Origin: Sweltsa coloradensis
Lineage: Eukaryota; Arthropoda; Insecta; Plecoptera; Chloroperlidae
Direction of reading: 5' to 3'
Length of the DNA stretch: 64,000 bases
Assembly (NCBI GenBank): GCA_024449915.1
Contig: JAMZAV010000024.1
Location: 434,001 to 498,000, forward strand
The notes under the pieces are model-generated. The model had not been told where the DNA came from, searched no databases, and saw only the letters and a program-made list of their open reading frames with translations. Positions 13,384 to 24,837 of the stretch are shown here, piece after piece (the first letter of the stretch is position 1; each line of letters opens with the position of its first letter). The translations under genes and the position numbers were made by a program.

Positions 13384-14690
13384 TGTATACCGCCTATCAA
13401 CCTCCTTTGATATTTTTACAGACATTATTTTCTGCTATAGTAGTGAAATAGTTCCTTCACATTGGTTGCAACACCAAGAAAATCACTGCATGCCAGTATG
13501 GGTGAAGTGAACCCGGGGGGGGCGGAGACGCAACGCGTTAGGCTTCGTTCGGTACGAAACTAATCAGATTAGGAGAAAATTTACCAAATAATCAATGTTT
13601 CACACTTGGCGGACGCCCTTGGCACGCGTGTATCCGTGCGTTTGAATTCTTATCGTAAGAAATAATGTAAACAATCTAAATATTTTATTTTCCAAAATAA
13701 TTAGTAATGTCTACACGACGTTATCGCGATCTTGGTTGTGGTCGTGCGATAACAAAGTGCGTAATGTGACGATAAGTACCTAGACGGCGCTTTCGTATTT
13801 GTTAATTTTACTGTATTTTTCTCGACAACTCGAAGAGAATGATTTATGGAAGGGCACAGTGTCCTCTTTGACTGCTTTCTTATTTGAATATAGAACCAAA
13901 CGGTTGATTTAATTCACTGCCTTGCCATATATACAATCCATTACCTGGGAAATATTTATAGCCTACTACGATATGGACCTAATAAATATAGTCTCAAGAT
14001 ATAGACTTGTGTATAATTTGTGACTCAGGGTGACGAAAAATATAAATCCATCACAAAAATGATTATTTATATCCCGGCAAAATTATAAGCTGATGTGTCT
14101 TTGAAGTTATTGTGTTGGGTTAGTTTTGTCGGTTTGTTTTTCCTGCAGTAGTTTGAGACGAGGCTCGCTTGAAATAAACTCTTGGGAAACACGTGTGCAC
14201 ACTTGACATGTAACACGTGCCGTGCCACTTGAAGGTTTCATCAATATTAGCGTCGCTTTTAGTTCCTATCGCTCTCTTGCCTTTGCGCTTGATGTGTTTA
14301 GTGTTTATCATTTCAAATGTAGCGTTCCAATGTTATTTTTGCTCTAGCTGCTAGGCTTGCGGACTTCGGTACGAACGAATTCAAACCGCCAGTTAATTTC
14401 GCCCGGAACGTCAAACGGACCGAAAAATAAAAGAACCAATATATTAATAAATTGCTGGATAGATGGTTTACGATGTCAGTTCTTAAATCAATAGTAGGAA
14501 GTGTCCTTCGTCCCCAATGTTAGTGCGGACAAAATAGATATTCTGATGAAAACACCAAGAGCGCAAATTTGAGAGTAAGCCTGCTCGTGGAGTTTTACGA
14601 TTTCTCATTTCCTCCGTAATTTTGAGGTGAAAATAATGAATGAATTTACCACTGCCTTCTAGATAGCCGTTGTCAGTATTATGAGATTAT

Positions 14691-14746
14691 TCATTTATTT
14701 ATTTATTTATTTTTATATTTATTAATTAATTTATTAGTTAATTAAT

Positions 14747-14777
<31 letters not shown>

Positions 14778-14780
14778 TTT
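14691..14780. repeat. TTTA-type simple repeat
   Basis: An imperfect TTTA/TTAA tandem tract over about 90 bases, cleanest in its right third. Confidence 0.95.
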
Positions 14781-17700
14781 CACTAAAAATATACTGTAAA
14801 CTTAAAAATAAATCTGTTTAAGTTCCCTATTTCGGAATAAGTTGAATTGTAGACAATGTGAAATATTGTTCATTAAATGTGTCGTATGACGTTGATTAGG
14901 CCTAATTATAAAACTTAGATCAATAAATTATTAAATCACAGCCGACAAATCACCGATTGATTTTTTAATTTCATACAGTGCACATTCCTTGTATATTGCG
15001 CCTCCTCTGTATTGGTCTCGCTGCATTCAGTCTAGCTTGATACTGATCACCACCAGTTCAAGCGAATAAAGATTATTATGGTAATGTCGTCGACTGTCTT
15101 AATTGGCCCACGTTCTTCATTCCAGTCCCCGAGTTGGCTTGGTTCTACTCAGCCTAGAACAAAGGGATAACCGGCTACTGTTCCACATTTACTCACTTTT
15201 CTCCTTACTTGGGTTCGAAGTTGAAATCCTCAGTTTTTTAGTGTTTCCGAGGACATGCATCAGTGTATTTGACGCGCTTGCTTCTAGATCAGAATACTTT
15301 GTTATCATTATCCATTTCCACACTAGGCGTCAGTGAACCCAAAGAGCGATGCTTTTGAGCCAAACGACCCCCCCCCCCCCCCCCCTCCAAAATGAACGAC
15401 TTATATAATATACGGGGTGCACTGGAGCTTTCATCTGATATGATAAAAAAACAAAACTTTTCCAGAACGGTAATATCATGGTCAAATTAGGGATTTACTA
15501 TTATAGGTATTATCTCATATTCGAATCGTATCGATTAACTTGATATCAATCGCAATCGTCGTTGATTGACAATTAACATTGTCATTCGGTGAGTTTGCTA
15601 AACAAAATATTGATATGATACTTTGGCATGTTTAAAAATATTGATCCCGTTGGTGAGAGCATTAGAAACCGGGGCGTTTATAAACGACTGTTGTCGGGAG
15701 GGGGGTGTCCTTGCCGAAAGAGTATTCGCAGGAGAACGTGTTATTTTCATCGTCATTTTGACGTGATAGTCCAGTAATATCGCGGAATGATAATATATGG
15801 TGTAAGACGAGCTCTGGCTGGTTATCGAGTGTGGTTGTGGTGTCACGAGGAAAGTTGGAACAGTTTCCGAATGAAAATCTTTTTTGCGGGACTTGAGCGG
15901 GTTCGTTGTATCGCAAGTGACGCATGCCATTCCCTGCCATCTGCTCGTGAAAGGATTTCTTAGTAAATCTTCACTTTATTTCTTCTTCAAGTTTTTTCAA
16001 AGAATTTATTACGCTTTTCCTCTGGTTTGCTTGACGTAATTCTTGGTCATCCCATATCTCGTGTGGTACTGCGGTCTTGATATGTGTATGCTTGCGTCAT
16101 CGGGTGACCTTAAAATCTATTACAAATGAAGATATTTATGGGAATGTGAGAAACAGACACGAGGTTTTGTGTTTGATGAGATAAGATGAGATGATTCAGT
16201 CTCCCCATGCACCCAGCAATAAATCCCTAACGGAGGTCAGAGGTTACTGACCTAGCGCAGGATATATCGATTTGACATTAAGTTGAAAACTCCTGCTACG
16301 GAATGTATTCTACACCGCTCGCTTCAGTCTCATTAAACTCCTTGATGCATATGAGATATGATTGAGCGATCAGATTACATTTACGTAGGTACCCTATAAA
16401 AACCACTCCCAACTCAGAATATTATATTGATTTGATATTAGCTAGCGATGCTTGCTTGGAATGGATTTTCTTCCGCTTGGCAATTTTATTTTTTTAAGTC
16501 TATTACTAAACCTTGATTCGAGTAATTTACTCTTTCGTTCGTTCACTGTACATAATGTGTAGGAAAGAAACATCAATCAATACTAAACATACACTGTAAT
16601 CACTGATCCATTAAAATTGAACTCAAAGATCGTCCATCTTTACAAGATGCGATAGTTCAATCTACATAATTGAAAATTGTACCCAACGCATCACAACTCA
16701 CAAGCTACCGTAAATCCACGAGTGTTGTACATAATTGTGCCTGATTTAATCAGATGTTCCTGTTTTGTTTGGGGGTTGTGGGGGAGGGGGGGGGGGGGGT
16801 ACCAACTTTGTGTGTGAATCGAGTTTGTAGGCCTATATTTTATTTTCAAGCTTTTTTGTTTTACATGAATGATGGCAGCCAAGACGCGATCAATACGGGA
16901 TATATTTTATATATTTGTATTGTATACCACTCATTTTATCCTAAGATTATATTAAATATTTAGCAAATTTTAGTTAGTTATGAAAGGAATCGGGCATAAC
17001 TTGCTGTGGGGCCAAGCGATCTCTGATTCTCTTCACCAATTTAAGATCACTATGTGTACCTTAATTTTCTAAAATAAAAACAACAAGACTTGAATTAATA
17101 AAATACTAACCCGATTGAAAATATAGCTCAATTTCGTTCCTCTCTTGTCGAGTATTTACCATGTACTCCTTTGGTTATTTATTTCATTGGTTATTTTACA
17201 CATACGAATGAATGCCTTATAACCTAGTTCGCTAGAAAAGGGCATAGCCACAACCATATCAGTGTGTCTATATAACAAGCTAGTGTTGTGCCATGGCTGT
17301 GGCACAATTCATTAGCGTGTGCTGTGCGGCATTTGGACTCGCATCATGGAATGTTTTGTTTTTGTAATGAAATCTTACATTCATATAAAAATGTAAGTGC
17401 TATTTCAATTGACAAAATGTAATAATAATATAGTAGGGCCTAGTTTTTTTTTCTTGTTCGAGAAGTTTCTATAATTACTTTTCATAGGCTTACCAATTTT
17501 TTAAAATAAGTTCCTAATCGCTAGTCACCATACTACTGGGAAGAATGCGAATGCGACGTACGAGACCAGTGTAAAAACCCAAACAGTCTCTGGCCCTGCA
17601 ATCGCTTGTGTTGTCACGTCCGCTAGCTGGCCACTTTCTTCGCAGAATAACATGTTGATTTGAACATTTCCGGTGTTGTTTTGTTATCGATGCGACTCTG

Positions 17701-19207
17701 ACTGCATGTGTGGATACGAACATATATTTTCATAAACTACATTGACCCAAGTACAACATTTGTCAATGCACAATTAGTATTTGTATTTGCGTTCTGAACC
17801 CCTTGCACTGCAGGATGCTGATCACACGTATATAAACATTATTAATTTCAATTCACAGTGTCGACATATTTTGAATGCACCAATTTTCTATGTACTTCGT
17901 GGTTTTCCGTGAATAAAAAAACATTGCTTATATTGCTAATTACAATTAGGGATTTATAAAATTGTACTATTTGTAGATAAATTACCCTATTTGCGTGCCA
18001 TGCACTAATCGAAAAATACAAATTTATACCTACCTACACCGCACTCAAATTGAACAATACATATTAGGTAATAATAAATGTAACATTTAAATTGACCAAA
18101 TCATTTTTCGCAACTAGACAAGTTACGTAATTCTGGTTCGCTTACTCTTTTCGTAAAATGGTTCGATGGGTGATATGAGCGAGTGCCGCCTCTAATAAAT
18201 ATCAATCAATTAGCTTAGTGAAGTCAGTCAGTCATCTTTCTTTCTTTCTTTCTCGCTCCCTTGGTAACACCCAATAGCTGTAAAGTGACAAATGATAGAC
18301 CAGAAGAAAGACAAATGGTTGCATAGTGTGACCATTACTTCGTATGTGGTCGAGTTTGCAAGCCTGTCGTGTCATGTCACGTTTTATGAAGCGTTATCCA
18401 GTGTATTTCAAATTTATCCCTATAAAATGCGTAGTTTTAGCAAAGATTTGGTATGAGTTGTTGGTTTGTGGCATACTTTAGGGAGGGGCTAGTTCAGCCC
18501 TCGCACTGTAAGACTCGTCAGGAGGTGTTATCAGAGCCTGTTTTGCGTAATAAATAGTCTAAAGATATCTGAACTTTTAAAAATAATCATGTTTCAACAT
18601 TTCCCGCGATGGAAAAGTTGCTTTTTCGTTGTTAATTGGTAGCACTGGCGCCAGGTCTCGCCGTATTGATTGATTTCCCAGACACTCCTCATAGGTCTGC
18701 TACCTCAGTGAGCTCGAGCTGGAGCTGTTCTCTTCCATGATATCATACGTGATTCTATAGGCCTACTAATGTGTAGGCAGTGTTTCGAGATCGAAGGTAA
18801 GGCGACGTACCGGTACCTACATCGCACGTGGGGTGTGTGGGGTGGCCCGGCCCGGCCCTCTCATAGGCGTACTTCATAGGTTATGAGCTTGCATATAGGC
18901 CGAGTTGGTTACCTCCAATTCAATGTAATTGTAGTTGTTTTTAATTCGGTTGTTAATAATTGAATTTGTGCGTTTAATGGCGCATGTAGAAACACTAATT
19001 TGCTATATTGCTGCATGGTAGTCCAAGAACGAAAATATTAAAAGCACATACCTAAACGAACATATTTAATTATAATTATTAAACAATTACCGATCTCTTG
19101 ATTGTAGGACTACTCCATAACTCATTTGTTTAAATTAAAAGTTTTGTAAAAAAACGAAGGTATTTTTATAAGATAACTAAAAATTCATCTGAATAAATGT
19201 AATTCCA

Positions 19208-19642
19208 TTGCAAGTGCCTTTTAGTCTAGAATTAAGCCATATGTCACCACATAAAACATTTAATCCACTGGCGGCAGGCAGCACCAAAAGTTCTTCAGCT
19301 TTGCTCCTAGACTCCCCCATGGGGCACACGGCTGTCAGTAGTGCTGGGGGCCATTGTAGATATATACACATTTTTCAAGTCTGGCTTTGCATTATGTTGA
19401 GGAATGCTATGTGGTGCAGAAAATATAATGGAATTGCTGGTCGGCCTATTCCATATTTGGATGTTAATGCATTTGCCTTAGATTCATGGAGGGTTACATT
19501 TAAAGGATCCATCTGTTATCTGACCCCATATTCCTTGACCTTGGCAGTCATACTAAGGAATATAATTGGTTTGGTGTGTTCTTTCTTACAACATATTGTT
19601 AACACTCCACTATCTTCTGGCTTGCTATCAAAGACGGACTGA
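19208..19642 (+). other. longest open frame in the window, unrecognised
   Basis: This 144-codon frame is the longest in the window. I see no domain, signal peptide or repeat in it, and it has no clear splice sites. A second plus-strand frame of 106 codons follows at 19773-20093 with an acidic, hydrophilic composition (EDMNLDLDEK). Neither matches a family I know. They could be fragments of one decayed mobile-element gene, lineage-specific sequence, or chance. The minus strand here also has frames of 64-91 codons, which argues for a transposon remnant of uncertain orientation. Confidence 0.15.
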
Positions 19643-20114
19643 TCAGACAACTTGTCCAGTGACAACAGATGAATGTTACTCTTTGGTCCAGGCTTGGTAG
19701 TTTGCTTATCTCTGTAATGTACCACCTATGATTTACTTTTATGTTGTTAGAGACAAATAAATATGTGCATATTTGCAATTTGTATATGCTGCAGCTGTTG
19801 AGGAATTCTCAGTGAAAAGATTTATAAGGTGTTTGGAGGATATGAATTTAGATTTGGATGAAAAAATAATGATGACAAATGAGTGTGAATCAAGGGATGT
19901 AAAGACGATACTTTTGATACAAGTACTACAAATTATTAATTTGAAGGACTTTCCACCATGTGAACTACATATTTGCAAGGGAAAAAATATGTATCTTGAC
20001 CCCTTTTCCAACATTAAATCGGGTTGGGAGGAGCAGTATCACACTACTCCATTTCTTGGGCTAACATCTTCGTTGTCGGCTAGCCAGGTCTGACACAACC
20101 AAACAAGATGGCTG

Positions 20115-20195
20115 AATAAAGCTATTGTTAAATCACATCTTCCCCGCCTAGTAATTGAAGTTATCAACGTGTAAAAACACTACATGGTTATTTAA
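20115..20195. repeat. dispersed direct repeat, copy 1
   Basis: The roughly 80-base stretch beginning AATAAAGCTATTG and containing AACGTGTAAAAACACTACAT recurs at 20322-20403 with a few substitutions and small gaps. The copies are offset by 207 bases. It contains a hairpin-prone GTGTAAAAACAC core. Confidence 0.8.
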
Positions 20196-20321
20196 AGGGA
20201 GATGTAGGGATTTGTATTCACCGCCTAAAGTGCACCACCACCTTAGGCCTACATTGCATCAACATGTATGTATCTTTAGAAGCCTATGCCTATGAGCTAG
20301 GCCTCTGCAATCAAGATTGCT

Positions 20322-20403
20322 AATAAAGCTGTTGTTAAATCAAATCTTTCCCCGCCTAGTAATGAAGTTTCAACGTGTAAAAACACTACATGGTACATTT
20401 AGG
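20322..20403. repeat. dispersed direct repeat, copy 2
   Basis: Second copy of the unit at 20115-20195, starting AATAAAGCTGTTG and keeping the same AACGTGTAAAAACACTACAT core. The intervening 126 bases are unrelated to the unit. Confidence 0.8.
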
Positions 20404-20617
20404 TACATCCTAAAAAATAAAACAAATAAATGTATCTAGTATCTACAAAATCACATGAACTAGTAAAGGCAATCCCATATTTATACATGTTGCTGACTGA
20501 CAAATAAATGCTGACTGAAGTTCTTGGAACCTGCGTCGAATGCAAGATTACGCAAGACACACAAACATTAGCAAATTGCTACCTCTTGCTTTGTTATTTA
20601 ATATTTATTGCTTAGTA

Positions 20618-21535
20618 CAGGGGTCGGCAACCTTATGCAACGTGTGTGCCAAAATGATGTTAAAAATTTTAACTGTATTGTTAGCGTGCCAGTACAAATT
20701 TTACAAAGACAAAATGTTAATTTGTTGTTATTCAGGAAACACTAAAAATAACCATTGCAATATTCCCACTACAACTACTACATCATTATACTACTTTTAC
20801 ACTTTTGATCTTTCAAATGCATTTTTAAATTTTTTTAATGTTATATTACAAAGCTAAATTAGAAATTGAAAAAAATATTTTTACATGTTCTGCTATTCAC
20901 CTACATTTGTTTTGTGCTGATCTCGTCCGTCGTAGATTGTTGAAGGCCTCGCTAGTGACTTCCCTAGTGCTGTTTATTTGCGTTGAGTTTTTGCAAGTCG
21001 GGAGAGTAGTCCGTGACTTTTAGTTTTACGCAAAACTCGGAGTAGTTTAGTGTGAGTTGGCCAAGAATATTTTTCATGTGTGAAAACACATACTCACATG
21101 TGTAGCTAGAGCCGAATGCTGACATAAGAGAAAATGCGACTTTCTTCATCGAGTTGAACTTCGAAGATAATGAAGCCCAACAGCCAGATATTATATCAGT
21201 GTTCCTATGACCCACGGTTTCTACATTTAGCAATGCTTTGAATTTATCAACCCCGAGATCGGAAGATTGAAACTCAACTAGTTCCATTTCTAGATTTTCA
21301 ACGTCCATCCACTCAAAATAACTTAGCTCCAGGTGGCATGAGTGTGAAGCATAGTCGGGGGTAAAACATTTGACGACCTGCTAGTTAATAAAACTTATAT
21401 TATCTAGGCTAGTCTACTCAAATAAAATTCAGATTTATAACAAGAAATAGTACCAATCTAATGTTTGTCATGAGATATTAAAATTTTAAAATTTTATATC
21501 TGGCCAAGGCGCGTGCCATAGGTTGCCGACCCCTG
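20618..21535. mobile_element. hAT transposon, internally deleted
   Basis: The element runs from CAGGGGTCGGCAACC to GGTTGCCGACCCCTG, perfect 15-base terminal inverted repeats of the widespread hAT form. The flanking 8-mer GCTTAGTA is identical on both sides (20610-20617 and 21536-21543). At 918 bp it is too short for a full hAT transposase of about 600 residues. It keeps only a C-terminal coding remnant on the minus strand. It lies about 100 bases upstream of the syndecan exon at 21639. Confidence 0.95.
20964..21308 (-). pseudogene. hAT transposase C-terminal remnant (dimerisation region)
   Basis: A 114-codon minus-strand frame within the hAT element. Residues around 55-75 include the block FGSSYTCEYVFSHMKNI, which matches the pattern of the hAT family C-terminal dimerisation domain (phenylalanine-glycine-(S/T)-x-Y-x-C-E-x-x-F-S-x-M). 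In full-length hAT enzymes this region sits at the very end and holds the protein in multimers. The BED zinc finger, the RNase H-like catalytic core and its acidic residues are missing, so the copy cannot be active. Related host genes derived from such transposases exist in animals, but the intact inverted repeats and target duplication here show an ordinary mobile copy. Confidence 0.8.
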
Positions 21536-21638
21536 GCTTAGTAAATAATATATACTGACCTTTGCTGATTGAAAGCAGTACACCCAAGTATCTATGCCTT
21601 CATCGTGTAATACTAATATGATTCCTCTCTGTTTCTAG

Positions 21639-21840
21639 GTAGGCAGCTCACCTTCCTTCTGGCAGCCCTCTAAGGATGACATCTACATCGACGACGAAGG
21701 GCTGGAGGGATCTGGTTATGGCCATCGGGAAGTGAAGGACGACTTAGAAGAGTACTCGGGGTCCGGTTCTGGTCCCGGTGCCGGTTACACAGATCGAGAA
21801 GATGACGAGGACAGCTACGAAGGCTCAGGTTCGACAACCC
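21639..21840 (+). CDS. sdc: syndecan ectodomain exon with GAG-attachment sites
   Basis: The exon starts in phase 0 after TTTCTAG and ends in phase 1 before GTGAGT. It encodes 67 residues. The segment KDDIYIDDEGLEGSG corresponds in position and character to the acidic N-terminal block of vertebrate syndecans, where Ser-Gly in acid surroundings primes xylosylation. Asp and Glu are strongly enriched. There is no signal peptide in the exon, so at least one upstream exon must exist. Confidence 0.93.
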
Positions 21841-24792
21841 GTGAGTTACTAGGCACGAACTGTTGTCTACATTTTAACAACTAGCCAGGAGCTGACACAG
21901 GTGATTCCCTGCATGCTATTGAGCCCACATAATCGGTTACAAATCATGTAAGTATGCGACTGGTTCTGCATACACTCTTGATTTACCGGTACCATTCCAT
22001 GGGTCTTTCTTAGAAAATATGGTGTTAAGGATTTCCAGGAAACATGTTGCATTGCCGGAACAGTTAATAGTGCAATGTAATGTACTACAAGTCATATCAC
22101 CTAGACCTAGGTGTATGTACTACAATGAATCTGTGGTTCAACTTTTTATTGAAAGCATACTCCTCATTTATTATAGGCCTACACCTCTTGGCATAATGAT
22201 CCTCATTTTGAACTAGGGCCTAAATATATTGATCGTGAAATATGCCATACTATTATACGATAACCATGCTTTTAGTCATGTAGTAGGTAATGTATTTTTT
22301 CCATAACCTGTAACTGTCTCATCATGTATAGGCCTAACCTAGTCAATATTTAATTATATTTATAGTCTTGAACATGAACCAAAATCTGTCCATTTGAAGG
22401 AAAGTACATTCTATTAAGCAATTTTATTCGGTATGTAGACAAAGCTGCAGATTAAGAGAAAAAAGAATCCTACAAAATCCTACCTAACCTGTAACTAGTT
22501 ACACAACATACCTTAACCATGTTGGCATATGCATAACTATTTTATTGGTGTTCTACAAACATTAACATTAGATTATTATTTTGTTCCGTTTTCCCTGATG
22601 ACGGACAGAGTGGCCAATATTTTTTTCACATTGTGGGTTATTTTCATGTGGACAATAAATAATGCATTTAAATAAACATTGAAGTGTGAGGCAAATAATT
22701 AGTCGTTTACCTAGTAACTTTGGCAACCTACAGAAATATGGTATGTTCATGCTATTTGTACAACTTAGTGTCAGAGATGAAGAAATTGTGTATGATCCAT
22801 GAAAAGTGTAAGTAAGCAAAGCATGGCAAAGTAAAGCATGTTTTTTGTAGATTGAGTTTTGCATAATTATATTTGTTCATAGCCATTAGAAAAATGTTTT
22901 GCAGCTGTAGGCCCTAAGGATAACACTCAACAGTAATTGTACAATGTGGATGCGGAACTGCATTTAGATTGTGAGTATGAAATAGGAGTGTGCACCTGCA
23001 TGCATCATTCACAGTTGTTATTCATATATTACTATGTATTATTGATAAATAAAATAATAACCAGTATGTTATCTTAAATCCCCCCCCCCCTGGCTATTTA
23101 TGCACATACAATTAATAAGATACTGCCTGGTATCTAATTTTAATTTTATTCTATTTTGCATACTTTGGTTGTAGCAACACTAACAATTTAAAAACAGCTA
23201 AGAATGTTATGTACTAGCCAAAGTTTGTAACAGTCTTGAACATCCTGGTCTCGTCTTCACTACTCGTCCATCAGGGATCTTCATTGTGGCTAAATGATAC
23301 TTATATTGTATTAAATATTAACAATTCCACCTACGGGAGTGTTTCCCGACTATCTAAATCGAGAAACTTATATTGTTGTTTAATATTGTCCATTTTGTAT
23401 TAAGAGCACACAAATTAATGCTGATTTAGTAATTTTACACGACGCATTACCAGTACGTCATTGATACATTGTAATCAAGAACAACTGTGTAAGTTTCAGT
23501 TCAATTAATTGTAATTGAGCGAGCGTAGCGAGCATCTCCACTTGACTCTTATGGCTCGAATGTCTGTTTTTTTTTTTCTGTTACTGCTTCGATACAGGTC
23601 GCACCGTTTCTCTGATCGACCTGAAATTTTTTACACATGTACATACCACCTAGGCAGGTTGCTGTAAAGTTTTTGAACAAAATCCGATTGTTGGTTATAA
23701 AAAATAAAAAATAAAATAAAAAAATAAAAATGTTCCGATCGTTATGAAATTTTGCAGGGTCAATAAGTACAACATTCTCTCCTATTTTCCAAATTTTCAG
23801 CTAAATCGGTCAAGACCCTAAAGACTTATTGGTAATCATGATTAAAAAAATGATGTTAAAAAATGAAGGAGGCAGTGAAGATACAAAGATACACTTAAGA
23901 AGGCATGACGTGAATTAGTACAATGCAAAGATGTTGGAATAGTATATAGTGTACAATGTCAATATCCAGTTAGGCCTACACTGTGTGGTGGGCCTTATGG
24001 GAATGTCGTACTTGGGTCATATTGCACGTACCGGTGCTCGCTCAACAACGCGTCCAACTGAGCGTTTTCCTAGTAAATATTTTGAAGTAATTAGCAATAA
24101 ACTAAAATATGTAGAATGCCACTTACTCGTAATGTTAGTTTTCCTTTACATTCACCAATATTTTTTCTCCTGAGAGTGTTTTAACTTGCCAGGGCCTAGA
24201 CTGTGCATAAATAAATACTGATGTACATTGTACAGCAACAAACACAATCCTATCTGATAGTCACCAGCATTGCCTTAAGGAGAAGATAAGATAATTCTGT
24301 AAAAATATTTACACAGACAAGGAAATAACACTATTGGTGACTTTAAATATCATTTCCTCCCTGATAAACAGGAAACTGTGACATAAACAGGAAATGATGT
24401 GCTTGATCTCCCCTCTTGTCTTCTATAGTCTTCTGTGTTTGACTAGGCTGGATAAAAGATCACCCTCTGTCTTTATTTAGATTTTAGATTTGGATGGATC
24501 CATGCAAAAATGTCATCAAAGTCCGACCCAAAAATGAAAGAGACTTTACGAGGAGTGAAATTGAAGTTTTGCTTAGTCACTATGTTTAGGCATTATACTA
24601 TTAGTAACATACTTCATCAATGCATTCATCAATGTAATTCATTCATGTTGAAAATAAATAATAATAATAATTATTATTATTGATTCATAGCAGTTGTCGT
24701 AAAAGTTTGCCCCGACTGGGGTTCGAACCCAGAACAACTGCTATGAATCAATAACTATTTCCTTAAAGCGGGCTTATACTTAAAAACCTTAT

Positions 24793-24837
<45 letters not shown>

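Larger units (their letters stand above)
12712..19207. other. gene-free stretch with simple repeats
   Basis: No gene is recognised. Besides the separately listed microsatellites there is a C run at about 15368-15386, a G run near 16780-16799 and a short TTTC tandem at about 18237-18255. Two overlapping minus-strand frames near 15598-15940 look like chance frames. Confidence 0.5.

Noticed and set aside
13236..13451. Frame with a long asparagine run
   Set aside because: It is a translation of the AAT microsatellite; the same applies to the runs at 39944-40132, 49963-50166, 52331-52672 and 62233-62476.
15598..15940. Two overlapping minus-strand frames of 110 and 92 codons
   Set aside because: The two frames overlap on the same strand, composition is unremarkable and no domain or splice pattern is visible.
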